Positions 16,813 to 25,114 of a stretch of 64,000 bases of DNA are shown piece by piece. The translations under genes were made by a program, and so were the position numbers. This DNA comes from Alphaproteobacteria bacterium (GTDB taxonomy: Bacteria; Pseudomonadota; Alphaproteobacteria; CAAGCB01; CAG-977): contig JAFVAT010000013.1 in the NCBI GenBank assembly GCA_017480385.1, positions 16,808 to 80,807 of the forward strand, given 5' to 3'. Below the pieces are notes generated by a model that had not been told where the DNA came from, made no database searches, and saw nothing but the letters and a program-made list of their open reading frames with translations. Position 1 is the stretch's first letter. The number at the start of each line of letters is the position of its first letter.

Positions 16813-18201
16813 ATGGCTGCAGATGATGAAGATGAACTGACCGTAGATGATTTGGAAGACGATGCCGACGGCCTCTTAGACGATACCGAGGAGGAATCCG
16901 AAGGGTCGTCTGATCCGTCATGGGGACCGACAATGGTCGTGAACAACACGACTTATGCCGTCAGTTTGTTTTGGCAGCCGCTGCAGGATACAAACGATCC
17001 CTATCCGGAAGTTAAAGAAACCGTTGAAAACGTCATGGAAGGTGCGGATCTTTTCTGTCTGCGTTCGGGAACCTCTCCCCAATACGGTATCGGCAATTCG
17101 ACGGAAGGCCATAAAGCGGGAATGCCCTCCGCGGCAGCAGCCGTTGCCGAAATTTTTCAGGATAAGCCTTCTTCCGTCGCTGTTTTTGAAGTCGATGAAG
17201 GCTGGTGGTTCATTGCTGTCAGAAACGACTTGATCTTATCGGAAGAAGATATCCTTTATTTAAAGGAAGAAGACGCCAAAAGGGCCTTTTACGCTATGAT
17301 GGCCGTGCCCGACTGGGGACGAAAAATAGCGCCTGCTTCATGGGAAATTGAAGGTACCGAAGAAGTTGATCTGTGGGATATCCTAAAAAATCCCGGCGGT
17401 TCCAAACTGATGCACATAAACAAGGGCAACCCGAAAACCAAACTGATTACAATCGGCGCCGGGTTATTGGTCTTGTTTATCGGCTGGAAATTAATTTCCG
17501 GATTATTTGTGACACAAAAAAAGCCTGTTGTGCGTCCTTTGGCTCCTTTACAACCCTTGTTTGAAGAAGAAGAAGCTCCGCCACCTAAAGAGGTCATCGT
17601 ACGCCCTTGGGAAAAATTAGTTGTAACGGAAGATTTGCTTAATCGGTGCCAAGCTGCCGTACAGCAAATCAAAATGATTGTTGTGCCGGGGTGGAAATCC
17701 GGCATGGTTTCCTGTTCGTCGTCCGGCGCATCAACGACATGGACAATGGAATGGGGGGACCTGAGCTGGCTTAAACGCGCTTTTGCGGAATATAATACGC
17801 GCGGAATGGATTTTATAATAGACGATGCTGGCAAAACGGCGGTTATCAGTCTTTCTATCGGCGATATTGCCATACATTCCCAAGCCCCTAAATTAAGGAT
17901 GTACGAATCCCGCGAAGAACTGAACAACATTTTCCAAGCCATTAAAATGAACATTTCTTTGCAGGAAGAACGTCCTGTAACCTCAACATCGGTTAATCAA
18001 TACGGATTAAGCAACGAAACAAAGACAATACAGAAAATATCTTATCCCAAGCTACACTTTTCTTTTTCCTCAGATCTTCCCATGGAAAATTGGCTGGGCC
18101 TTTTTAACAAATTTCCGGCATTGGAAATCACGCGATTACAATATGACCCGAACAGCAACACCTGGACTTATGAAGGACAAATCTATGAACCGATTCTTTA
18201 A
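16813..18201 (+). CDS. pilO: PilO-like type IVb pilin accessory protein
   Basis: The 462-residue product starts with a very acidic stretch of about 35 residues. It then has a domain with TTYAVSLFWQPLQD, a serine/alanine-rich GMPSAAAAVAEIF segment and EGWWFIAVRNDLILSEEDIL, the layout of the PilO pilin-accessory family of R64-type thin pili. A single membrane helix lies near residues 213-233 (LITIGAGLLVLFIGWKLISG), and the C-terminal half is probably periplasmic. In the known system PilO is an inner-membrane component that interacts with PilN/PilP/PilQ. The start follows the secretin stop by 14 bases, and its 3' end overlaps the next gene by 17 bases. Confidence 0.8.
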   Translation: MAADDEDELTVDDLEDDADGLLDDTEEESEGSSDPSWGPTMVVNNTTYAVSLFWQPLQDTNDPYPEVKETVENVMEGADLFCLRSGTSPQYGIGNSTEGHKAGMPSAAAAVAEIFQDKPSSVAVFEVDEGWWFIAVRNDLILSEEDILYLKEEDAKRAFYAMMAVPDWGRKIAPASWEIEGTEEVDLWDILKNPGGSKLMHINKGNPKTKLITIGAGLLVLFIGWKLISGLFVTQKKPVVRPLAPLQPLFEEEEAPPPKEVIVRPWEKLVVTEDLLNRCQAAVQQIKMIVVPGWKSGMVSCSSSGASTTWTMEWGDLSWLKRAFAEYNTRGMDFIIDDAGKTAVISLSIGDIAIHSQAPKLRMYESREELNNIFQAIKMNISLQEERPVTSTSVNQYGLSNETKTIQKISYPKLHFSFSSDLPMENWLGLFNKFPALEITRLQYDPNSNTWTYEGQIYEPIL

Positions 18202-19615
18202 AAAACACTTTTGGCTGACAGCCATGGTTATTTCCGTAACTGCTCCCGCAGCGTATGCAGATGATTTGTTTGACGATTCTTTTTTCGCGGATCCGGCTCC
18301 CGTTGATGCTGTTAAACCGGCAGATCCCGCCCCCGCTCCTGAACCGGCTGTTGAACAAACGCAAAATGTTTCAGTCCCTGAACCGGCGCAAAATGAACCG
18401 GCTTTGCCTGAAACAGCAAACGCTGTCCTTCCACCTCCGGCAGAAACGGCGGCCCAATCGGCTGAACCGCAGTTAAGCATGGATTTCCCAGCACCGACAA
18501 TGGATTTGAACGTGCCCCCGCCTCCCAGCAATACGAATGCGGCACAGCCTTCTATTTCCGGATTTGACTTCGGTTCATCAAATGCGGAAGCTTCAAACTT
18601 TTCCACGCCTCCCAGCGAACAAATATTAGGACGCGTTTCCAGCGATGTTTTTCGCGAAATGGCTGAAATGGAACGTGAAAACAGCGCGTTAATGTTGCAA
18701 TTGAAACGGGAAAAGCTGCGTTCCGAAATTGATGCGTTAAAAACGTCCAACCGTCAAATGCTGTTTGATGAAATCGAACGGCGCGAAAAAATGACGCAGG
18801 CCCGTCTGGAATGGGAATTAGCGCAGGATTTAAAACGCCAGGAAGCTTTAGAGCGCAAACAAAAAGCGGAAATCCGCCAAAAACAAATTGAAGCGGCTTT
18901 AAAACGGGAAGAAGACCGCCGCATTCAAAAAATGAAAGATGAAGAAGCTGCACGCGTTCAAAAAGAAAAGGAAGCAGCGGCTGAAGCGGAACGCAAAAAA
19001 GAAGAATTAAAGAAGAAATATGATGCGGCCTCGATGGTGCAGGTCAACGAACTGAAACCCGTTTTAATGGCGGCGACCCGTCCCGCGAAAGTCAAACGGT
19101 CGGCCTCTTCTCTTGTTCCGGCCAAATTAACGGCTGCCGGAGAAGACCTGCTGTCAAAGAAAAAAGCCGGCGAAGCTTTGGTCACTGAAGTACCGGTCGA
19201 CGAAAATGCAGAAAAAGCTCCTGTTCGCGAACCAGCTTCCGCGTTGTACGCCGTTGCTGAAATCCGCGGTACAGCCGGGACTTTGATTGCAAAATTGATT
19301 TCCAAAAAAGACAGATCGACCTTTTTTGCCAAACAATCAACTATTTTACCCTCTGGTCATACAGTTATCAATATTGATAAAGATTTTGTTATGGTCCAAC
19401 TCGGTAATGATAAAGAAATGATTGGTTTTCCGTCAGCGGGATTACTTGCTGAAAAGATTGGCGGTCCCAATGCAGATGGTGCGATACAGGACGAAAACCA
19501 AAATGCTTCAGCTGAAGAAGGTGCCGCAAAAGCTTCAAAACGTGCAAGACGCCGCCGACCGACAAGCAACAATAAAAAAGGACCTCTTCTCGTAGGAGCC
19601 GCATTAGCCCGATAA
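18185..19615 (+). CDS. pilP: PilP-like type IVb pilus biogenesis protein, unusually long
   Basis: The 476-residue product begins at MNRFFKKHFW with a signal peptide ending at AYA; the longer upstream frame would overlap the previous gene further and hide this signal. A Pro/Ala-rich region is followed by a highly charged single helix or coiled coil (about residues 165-290, Glu/Lys/Arg-rich). A C-terminal beta domain (LYAVAEIRGTAGTLIAKLIS, TVINIDKDFVMVQLG) resembles the PilP/GspC-like homology region that docks on the secretin. Known R64-type PilP proteins are much shorter, about 150-200 residues, so the long helix is an added spacer. The C-terminus is basic (RARRRRP). Confidence 0.72.
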   Translation: MNRFFKKHFWLTAMVISVTAPAAYADDLFDDSFFADPAPVDAVKPADPAPAPEPAVEQTQNVSVPEPAQNEPALPETANAVLPPPAETAAQSAEPQLSMDFPAPTMDLNVPPPPSNTNAAQPSISGFDFGSSNAEASNFSTPPSEQILGRVSSDVFREMAEMERENSALMLQLKREKLRSEIDALKTSNRQMLFDEIERREKMTQARLEWELAQDLKRQEALERKQKAEIRQKQIEAALKREEDRRIQKMKDEEAARVQKEKEAAAEAERKKEELKKKYDAASMVQVNELKPVLMAATRPAKVKRSASSLVPAKLTAAGEDLLSKKKAGEALVTEVPVDENAEKAPVREPASALYAVAEIRGTAGTLIAKLISKKDRSTFFAKQSTILPSGHTVINIDKDFVMVQLGNDKEMIGFPSAGLLAEKIGGPNADGAIQDENQNASAEEGAAKASKRARRRRPTSNNKKGPLLVGAALAR

Positions 19616-19622
19616 AAAACAA

Positions 19623-19650
19623 ACAGGGGGAAAAGGAAAATTTTCCCCTG
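19623..19650 (+). other. Hairpin in the pilP-pilQ intergenic space
   Basis: CAGGGGG-AAAA and TTTT-CCCCTG can pair around a short loop. No T tract follows on the plus strand, so it is more likely an mRNA processing or stability element than a terminator. It sits in the only sizeable gap (74 bases) of the pil operon. Confidence 0.4.
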
Positions 19651-19689
19651 TCTACATTTAAGTCTGCTGAATGAATAAGGGTCAAGAAT

Positions 19690-21381
19690 ATGCCTTTGCC
19701 AGCCAAAACAAAACAAGGAAGCGCGCCTGCCGCGGCTCAAAGCGGAGCGGCGGCGGCTTCTGCTTCACAGTCCGGCGCTTCAAAAGCGGCCCCCAAAAAA
19801 AGCTCGGAAGTTTTAAATGAACTGTTTGCCAGCAGCAAATGCATTACGGCCCCGAAAGGATCCTTTCCGGTCAAGGACGACACGCGCGCTCTGCTGGCCC
19901 TCTTTGACAACGGTCGGTTTTTGGTTAACTCCGAACACAAATTCGACGGGCGCGTTTTAAGTTTTGAAGTTCTGGCGCGCAAAAAGAAATTACAAGTCAA
20001 CAAGGCCGAATATGTTCCGCCGAATTTAATCAGAGCGATTTATGAACGCGCGGAAAAGGAAGCGCCGGAAGACGTTCCCGAAGAAACCGGCAGCGCGGCC
20101 GATCTTGATCAGCTGCAGATGCAAAAGGATTATGTTTCTGTTTTGACAAAAGCTGCCGCTGTCAAAGTTTCAGACGTTCATGTTGTTGTCGGATCCCATA
20201 AAACGCAAATTTTTTTCCGTCAAAACGGTATGATGCAGGTTGTTCTGGAAAACACAAAAGAATGGGGAGAATCGTTTGTGCGTGCGGCATTTGCCTCTTC
20301 GGATATTTCTGATGCGAACTATGCGCAAAATGAATATCAGGCGGCACAAAAAATTGGCGATGCTCCTTTGCGCGGGTCTAACGGCAAGCTAAGACTGCCT
20401 AAATTGGTTCTGGGTGTCCGTCTGCAGTTTAACCCGATCGCCTTCGGTACGCGATATTTGGTTATGCGTTTACTTTATGCCGATGAAGACCCCGACAACG
20501 CCGGTGATTTAATGGCATTGGGATACACGCAGCGTGAAGCGGATATGTTTTACCGTCTGCGCGCCGTGCCGATCGGTATTATTATTGTGGCCGGCCCGAC
20601 CGGATCGGGTAAATCGACAACGCTGCAGCGCAACATGATTTCTTTGCTGCAGGAACGCAATTACGAATTAAACCTGATCACTGTGGAAGACCCGCCGGAA
20701 TACCCGATTCCCGGAGCGCGTCAGATGCCCGTGACCAACGCAAACACAGAGGCCTTGAAGGAACAGGAATTCACCAAAGCGCTAGCGGCTTCCTTGCGTT
20801 CCGACCCGGACATGCTGATGATCGGGGAAATCCGTACGTTATCATCTGCCCAGCTGGCTTTTAAAGGAGCGTTATCAGGCCACGGCGTGTGGTCCACTTT
20901 GCATGCGAACTCGTCTCCTGCCGTTGTGATGCGTTTCCGGGACATGGGCGTGGAAACATTTAAACTGATTGACCCTGAAATTATGAAAGGCATGGTTTCG
21001 CAGCGTCTGTTCCGCCGTGTTTGTCCGCATTGCCGAATTCCTGTTTCGCAAAAGCCGGATCACCCGACAGTTCAGCGTCTGCGCAAAGCATACGGCGACT
21101 TTGGCATGGAACAGGCTTTTCTGCGCGGTCCCGGCTGTCCCGAATGCGGCGGCAACGGCTGTAAAGGGCGCTGTGTAGTCGGAGAAATCCTGATGCCCGA
21201 TGCGACATTTTTAAATTTGCTGGTCAACGGAGAAACGAAAAAAGCAATTGACTATTGGACAGGCGATTTGGGAGGGCGTACAATGAAGGACTGTTCAATC
21301 GAACGTATGCTGAACGGTTTAATCGACGCTGAAGAGGTGGAACGTTGGTGCGGTTTATTGGACGAAAGGCCCGTTTACTAA
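19690..21381 (+). CDS. pilQ: PilQ/GspE-type secretion ATPase of the type IVb pilus block
   Basis: This hexameric cytoplasmic ATPase powers pilus assembly or secretion. The 563-residue product has an Ala/Ser-rich N-terminus and Walker A GPTGSGKST at residues 302-310. The Asp box (VEDPPEYPI) is at about 332-340, Walker B LMIGEIR at 376-382 and the His box GHGVWSTLHAN at 397-407. A cysteine-rich zinc-type motif follows (VCPHC and CPECGGNGCKGRC, near 440-490). It is in the VirB11/PilB/PilT superfamily and closest in layout to R64 PilQ. VirB11-type ATPases are missing from the neighbouring VirB-like block, so this enzyme may serve both. Neighbours are pilP and pilR. Confidence 0.93.
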   Translation: MPLPAKTKQGSAPAAAQSGAAAASASQSGASKAAPKKSSEVLNELFASSKCITAPKGSFPVKDDTRALLALFDNGRFLVNSEHKFDGRVLSFEVLARKKKLQVNKAEYVPPNLIRAIYERAEKEAPEDVPEETGSAADLDQLQMQKDYVSVLTKAAAVKVSDVHVVVGSHKTQIFFRQNGMMQVVLENTKEWGESFVRAAFASSDISDANYAQNEYQAAQKIGDAPLRGSNGKLRLPKLVLGVRLQFNPIAFGTRYLVMRLLYADEDPDNAGDLMALGYTQREADMFYRLRAVPIGIIIVAGPTGSGKSTTLQRNMISLLQERNYELNLITVEDPPEYPIPGARQMPVTNANTEALKEQEFTKALAASLRSDPDMLMIGEIRTLSSAQLAFKGALSGHGVWSTLHANSSPAVVMRFRDMGVETFKLIDPEIMKGMVSQRLFRRVCPHCRIPVSQKPDHPTVQRLRKAYGDFGMEQAFLRGPGCPECGGNGCKGRCVVGEILMPDATFLNLLVNGETKKAIDYWTGDLGGRTMKDCSIERMLNGLIDAEEVERWCGLLDERPVY

Positions 21382-21405
21382 AAACAATATAATCAAGAGG
21401 AAAAA

Positions 21406-22494
21406 ATGGCTGACAAAAAATTTAATCTGGCAGATCTGAACCGATATTACGCCATGATCATATGCCGAATGAGCGACGGCACCCGCATGAAAATTTACCG
21501 CAAGCTGATTTCATTGCTGCGCAACCGGTTTTCCTTAATGGACGCATTGGACCGAATCAGAGGCATTATTACCAATGACGGCAAAAATCCCGATGAACCT
21601 ATGGCTTTAGCGATCTTGTACTGGTCACGCTCTTTACAAAACGGTAATCCGTTCTCCGTTGCTCTGGAAGGGTGGGCGCCTGCCAGCGAACGCCTGATGC
21701 TGTCTGTTGGTGACGTGTCCCACTTGGAAGGCGCTCTGGAAAACCTGATCAAAGTGGTGGAAGGGACAAAAAAAATGAAAGAGCCCCTGGTCAGCGCGAT
21801 CAGCTACCCGATGTTCCTGTCCATGATGGTTATTTTGATTATTTACGCGATCGGGGCATACATGGTTCCACCGATGATGAACGCCGCGCCAAACACACGC
21901 TGGACCGGCAGCGCGAAAGATCTGGTAAGCCTTTCCATATGGATTCAAAAGAATTGGGCCTTCGCCTTTGCTTCATTGCCGACGGTGTTCGTTTTGATTT
22001 ATTTGACAATGGGGCGCTGGAAAGGAAAAACGCGCGCATGGGTCGATAATATTCCCCCTTGGTCGCTTTACCGAATATTCGTCGGCGTGACATGGATGTT
22101 GGCTATGGCCGCTCTGGTCCGCGCCGGAACGCCGGTTTCTCAGGCTTTGCGTTCTTTGCGCCATGATGCAAGCCCGTACTTGTTATATCGTATTGATACA
22201 GCACTGGTTTTCATTAATAACGGGGATAACTTAGGAGAAGCTCTTTCCAAAACCGGATTAGGCTTTCCCGATAAAGAAATCGTTGGCGACTTGCGCATTT
22301 ATTCTGAAATGGATAACTTCCAGGAAGCTCTGGACCAAATGGCAAATGAATGGCTGGAAGACAGTATTACAAGCATCGGGCAAAAAGCAGGTATCCTGAA
22401 CATGATTGCAACGCTGTTCGTTTCCGGCACGATCGCCTGGGCTGTTATGGGCACCTTTGCCATGCAAGATCAAATCACCAAAGCAATGGGGTAA
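21406..22494 (+). CDS. pilR: PilR/GspF-type inner-membrane platform protein
   Basis: The platform protein sits in the inner membrane above the ATPase and transmits rotation or pulling to the growing pilus. The 362-residue product has two T2SS-F cytoplasmic domains (about residues 15-125 and 225-335). Membrane helices are at about 125-150 (MFLSMMVILIIYAIGAYMV), 183-205 and 335-358, as in GspF/PilC/PilR. It is the last gene of the operon and is followed by a strong terminator. In R64 the next genes would be the prepilin pilS, pilT, pilU and pilV; none is present here. Confidence 0.9.
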   Translation: MADKKFNLADLNRYYAMIICRMSDGTRMKIYRKLISLLRNRFSLMDALDRIRGIITNDGKNPDEPMALAILYWSRSLQNGNPFSVALEGWAPASERLMLSVGDVSHLEGALENLIKVVEGTKKMKEPLVSAISYPMFLSMMVILIIYAIGAYMVPPMMNAAPNTRWTGSAKDLVSLSIWIQKNWAFAFASLPTVFVLIYLTMGRWKGKTRAWVDNIPPWSLYRIFVGVTWMLAMAALVRAGTPVSQALRSLRHDASPYLLYRIDTALVFINNGDNLGEALSKTGLGFPDKEIVGDLRIYSEMDNFQEALDQMANEWLEDSITSIGQKAGILNMIATLFVSGTIAWAVMGTFAMQDQITKAMG

Positions 22495-22518
22495 AATTCC
22501 CTTTTTCAAACATACGAA

Positions 22519-22544
22519 AATCCCCGGCACTGCGGGGATTTTTT
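22519..22544 (+). terminator. Rho-independent terminator after pilR
   Basis: An eight-base stem AATCCCCG/CGGGGATT with a six-base loop is followed by a T-rich run, 25 bases after the pilR stop. It closes the pil operon. Confidence 0.85.
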
Positions 22545-22757
22545 GTATTTGAAATCCCGAATCGAAACACGAATTTTTTATGTCTCCTTCAAAACCACCA
22601 AAAGAATTATTCGGCTTTTTTTGGCAATAATAGCCCCGTAAACAATACGTTTTTTTTGATATATCCTCTGGAACGAGAACAAAGGAATTATTGACTTTTC
22701 TTATAATAACAACGTTTCTTGTCCCGCAAAAAAAAGAAAATCAAAGGGGGACTTTTT
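22545..22757. other. Non-coding stretch after the pil operon
   Basis: About 210 AT-rich bases with long T and A runs. I see no gene and no clear structure. A TTGACT and a TATAAT occur at 22691-22707 but only five bases apart, so they are not a promoter pair. Confidence 0.5.
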
Positions 22758-22787
22758 TTGTAGGCTCTTTGTCATTAACCATATGAT
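22758..22787 (+). promoter_or_regulatory. Possible orphan promoter
   Basis: TTGTAG, 18 bases, TATGAT on the plus strand, with no plus-strand gene downstream. It could drive the candidate structured RNA that follows. It is a weak match and may be chance in AT-rich DNA. Confidence 0.25.
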
Positions 22788-22793
22788 TTAAAA

Positions 22794-22942
22794 TGTTTTT
22801 TCGATCAACACTTTCCTCAAATCTATAAAAGGCTAAAGTTAGAAGTAAAAAAGGCCGATCATAAAAAATACCTTTTCGCCGGTACCCTCTTATCGGCGGA
22901 ACTAAGCCGGCAAAGTGTTGGATACGCTCTGCCGGTGTTTTT
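22794..22942 (+). ncRNA. Candidate structured small RNA
   Basis: Two consecutive GC-rich hairpins stand out from AT-rich surroundings. The first is CGCCG/CGGCG (22878-22898). The second is CCGGCA/TGCCGG (22907-22935), followed by TGTTTTTT, which resembles an intrinsic terminator on the plus strand. A possible promoter lies upstream. Nothing identifies a known RNA family, and no plus-strand gene follows that could be controlled in cis. Confidence 0.25.
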
Positions 22943-23063
22943 TATAAAAAAAGCGCAACACTTACTGTTTTTCAGGACAGTCTGCATAAAGCAAAAGAAT
23001 TTTGTCTGGATACGGCTGCAAATTTTCCGAAACCGCGTGTCCCGCATGTGGTTTTCGGAGTAC

Positions 23064-23100
23064 AAAAAAAGCCTCCCTTCTCAAAATAAAGAAAGGAGGC
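23064..23100 (-). terminator. Rho-independent terminator after pepF
   Basis: An 11-base stem GCCTCCTTTCT/AGAAGGGAGGC (one G-U) is followed by seven T residues on the minus strand, starting 15 bases after the pepF stop. Confidence 0.85.
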
Positions 23101-23114
23101 GCGAATATTTTTTG

Positions 23115-25013
23115 CTAACGACCGCCTGTTTTAGCAGCCTTTGCCGCAATGGAAACTGTCGGCTGAGAAGACTGCTGTTTTGCCGGTGCGGCTGCTTTTT
23201 CCGTTTGTTGAGCCTTGTTTTTATTTTTATTCATGCCCAACTGATCGGTCAGCACTTCCAATTCATCGACAAAGCCCTTCACGACGCTCAGTCCCTTTTT
23301 CCAGAAATCCGGTTTTGAAGCGTCAAGTCCGAACGGGGCCAGCATCTGCTGATGACGTTCAGACCCACCTTTGGCCAGCATTTCCATGTATTTCTTGGGG
23401 AAATCCTCGACTTTGCCTTCCTCGTGCACTTTATACAAAGAATTAACCAAACAATCGCCAAAGGCGTATCCGTAAACATAAAACGGCGTATGAACCAAAT
23501 GCGGCACAGTGGACCACAGCGCATTCGAATTTTCATCATTCGTTACAGACGGTCCCAAAGCGTCATTCTGCGTCTTTGTCCAAATGCCGTTCAACCGTTC
23601 CGGCGACAATTCGCCTTCTTTGCGCCGAGCCGTATGCACTTCTGTTTCAAAGCGGTGAAATGCAATCTGGCGCACGGAAGAGTTAATCATCGATCCTGTT
23701 TTTTCCGCCAACATCGCGAAACGCTGTTTAGGATCCTTTTCATGGTTCAACATGTATTTAAACGTCATCATTTCCCCGAAAATCGACGCCGTTTCCGCCA
23801 ACGTGATCGGCGTATTGGATTTCAGCATGCCCTGTTCACGCGCCAAATATTGGTGCACACCATGCCCCAGTTCATGCGCCAGCGTCATCACGTCGTTAGT
23901 GGATCCCATAAAGTTCAGCATCAGATACGGATGGGACGACGGCACTGTCGGGTGCGCATAAGCGCCGCCCTCTTTACCTTCTTTCGGAGCAACGTCAATC
24001 CACTTGTTATCAAAGAATTTTTTTCCGATCGCCGCCATTTCCGGCGAAAATTCATTATATGCTGACAGAACGATTTTTTTAGCTTCTTCCCACGTATATT
24101 TCTTTTCCGGCAGATCGGGAATCGGCGCATTGCGGTCTGAATAATCTAATTTGTCAACGCCCAGCCAATCTGCTTTCATTTTATAATAACGGTGCGAAAT
24201 ATCCGCATGGCTGTCCACAACGGAATCAACTAATGCATCAACGACCTCATCTTCCACCTGATTTTCAATATTGCGGGCGGAAATAGGACGTTTATAGCCG
24301 CGCCATTCGTCTTCGATCTGTTTATCTTTTGCCAAAGTGTTCGTAATCAATGCGAACGTTGACATATTGTCTTTCATCACGCGATTGATTTCGGCACAAG
24401 CCTCATGACGTGTTTCAATATCCGGATCAGACATTTTGGCCATTGCTTCCGGTTCTGTCAAAGCCTTGCCGCCAATAGTGAAGCGCAAATTCGCCATTGT
24501 TTCGTCAAACAAACGATTCCACGCCGTTGCCGATGTCATTGATTTGTCATGCAGCAGTTTTTCCATATTTTCCGGCAGCATATGTTCGCGCGCGGCACGG
24601 ACGTTTTTGATCCACGGTTCATATTTCTGCGCCGCCGGAGACGTCATTTTTTCCGCCAGCTGCTCATCGGTAAGACCATTCAGTTCTAATTCAAAGAAAA
24701 GCATCTTGCCGGAAACATCATTCGATTTTTCCTGTACATTCTGATAAAAAGCCGAAATTTCCGGATCGTTCATATTCGTTGAATGGAGCAAATAGGAATA
24801 GGCGTCCAAACGTCCCAATGTTTCGGACAGTTTTTCGTATTCCGCGACAGAACGACCGAATTCATCGGGAGAAGTTCCGGCCAACTTGCCCTTATAGTGT
24901 GTTTCAAAACGCATCGCGCCGGCAGAAACAGCCGCCATATCTTTCTTCAGTTCCGGCGAATCCATTCCCGGATACAAATCGCTCAGGTCCCATTTTGGCA
25001 TTTCTTCGGACAT
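23115..25013 (-). CDS. pepF: M3 family oligoendopeptidase F
   Basis: This cytoplasmic zinc peptidase cleaves oligopeptides in peptide recycling. The 632-residue product has the zinc motif HELGH at residues 380-384. The downstream segment TLAETASIFGEMM, about 25 residues later, provides the third ligand Glu, as in PepF/M3 enzymes. The core length is normal. The last 40 residues are an Ala/Lys/Gln-rich tail that looks disordered and is not part of the usual domain. A GGAAAGGAAG site precedes the ATG. It has its own terminator and follows the alcohol dehydrogenase gene by about 100 bases. Confidence 0.94.
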   Translation of the reverse strand: MSEEMPKWDLSDLYPGMDSPELKKDMAAVSAGAMRFETHYKGKLAGTSPDEFGRSVAEYEKLSETLGRLDAYSYLLHSTNMNDPEISAFYQNVQEKSNDVSGKMLFFELELNGLTDEQLAEKMTSPAAQKYEPWIKNVRAAREHMLPENMEKLLHDKSMTSATAWNRLFDETMANLRFTIGGKALTEPEAMAKMSDPDIETRHEACAEINRVMKDNMSTFALITNTLAKDKQIEDEWRGYKRPISARNIENQVEDEVVDALVDSVVDSHADISHRYYKMKADWLGVDKLDYSDRNAPIPDLPEKKYTWEEAKKIVLSAYNEFSPEMAAIGKKFFDNKWIDVAPKEGKEGGAYAHPTVPSSHPYLMLNFMGSTNDVMTLAHELGHGVHQYLAREQGMLKSNTPITLAETASIFGEMMTFKYMLNHEKDPKQRFAMLAEKTGSMINSSVRQIAFHRFETEVHTARRKEGELSPERLNGIWTKTQNDALGPSVTNDENSNALWSTVPHLVHTPFYVYGYAFGDCLVNSLYKVHEEGKVEDFPKKYMEMLAKGGSERHQQMLAPFGLDASKPDFWKKGLSVVKGFVDELEVLTDQLGMNKNKNKAQQTEKAAAPAKQQSSQPTVSIAAKAAKTGGR

Positions 25014-25114
25014 CTGATCTTCCTTTCCTGCAAATTATTTTTAATTTTTGCCCCGACATTTTAATCTGTCAACTCTTTTTAACAAAAGAATTTCCGGCCT
25101 TTTCGCTTTTTTCG

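Noticed and set aside
22691..22707. TTGACT and TATAAT close together after pilR
   Set aside because: Only five bases separate the boxes; a sigma-70 promoter needs about 17.
23025..23063. Possible shared repeat with 28505-28535 (CCGCATG, TTTTCG, TACAAAAA)
   Set aside because: Only short AT-rich blocks agree with different spacing; not distinguishable from chance.
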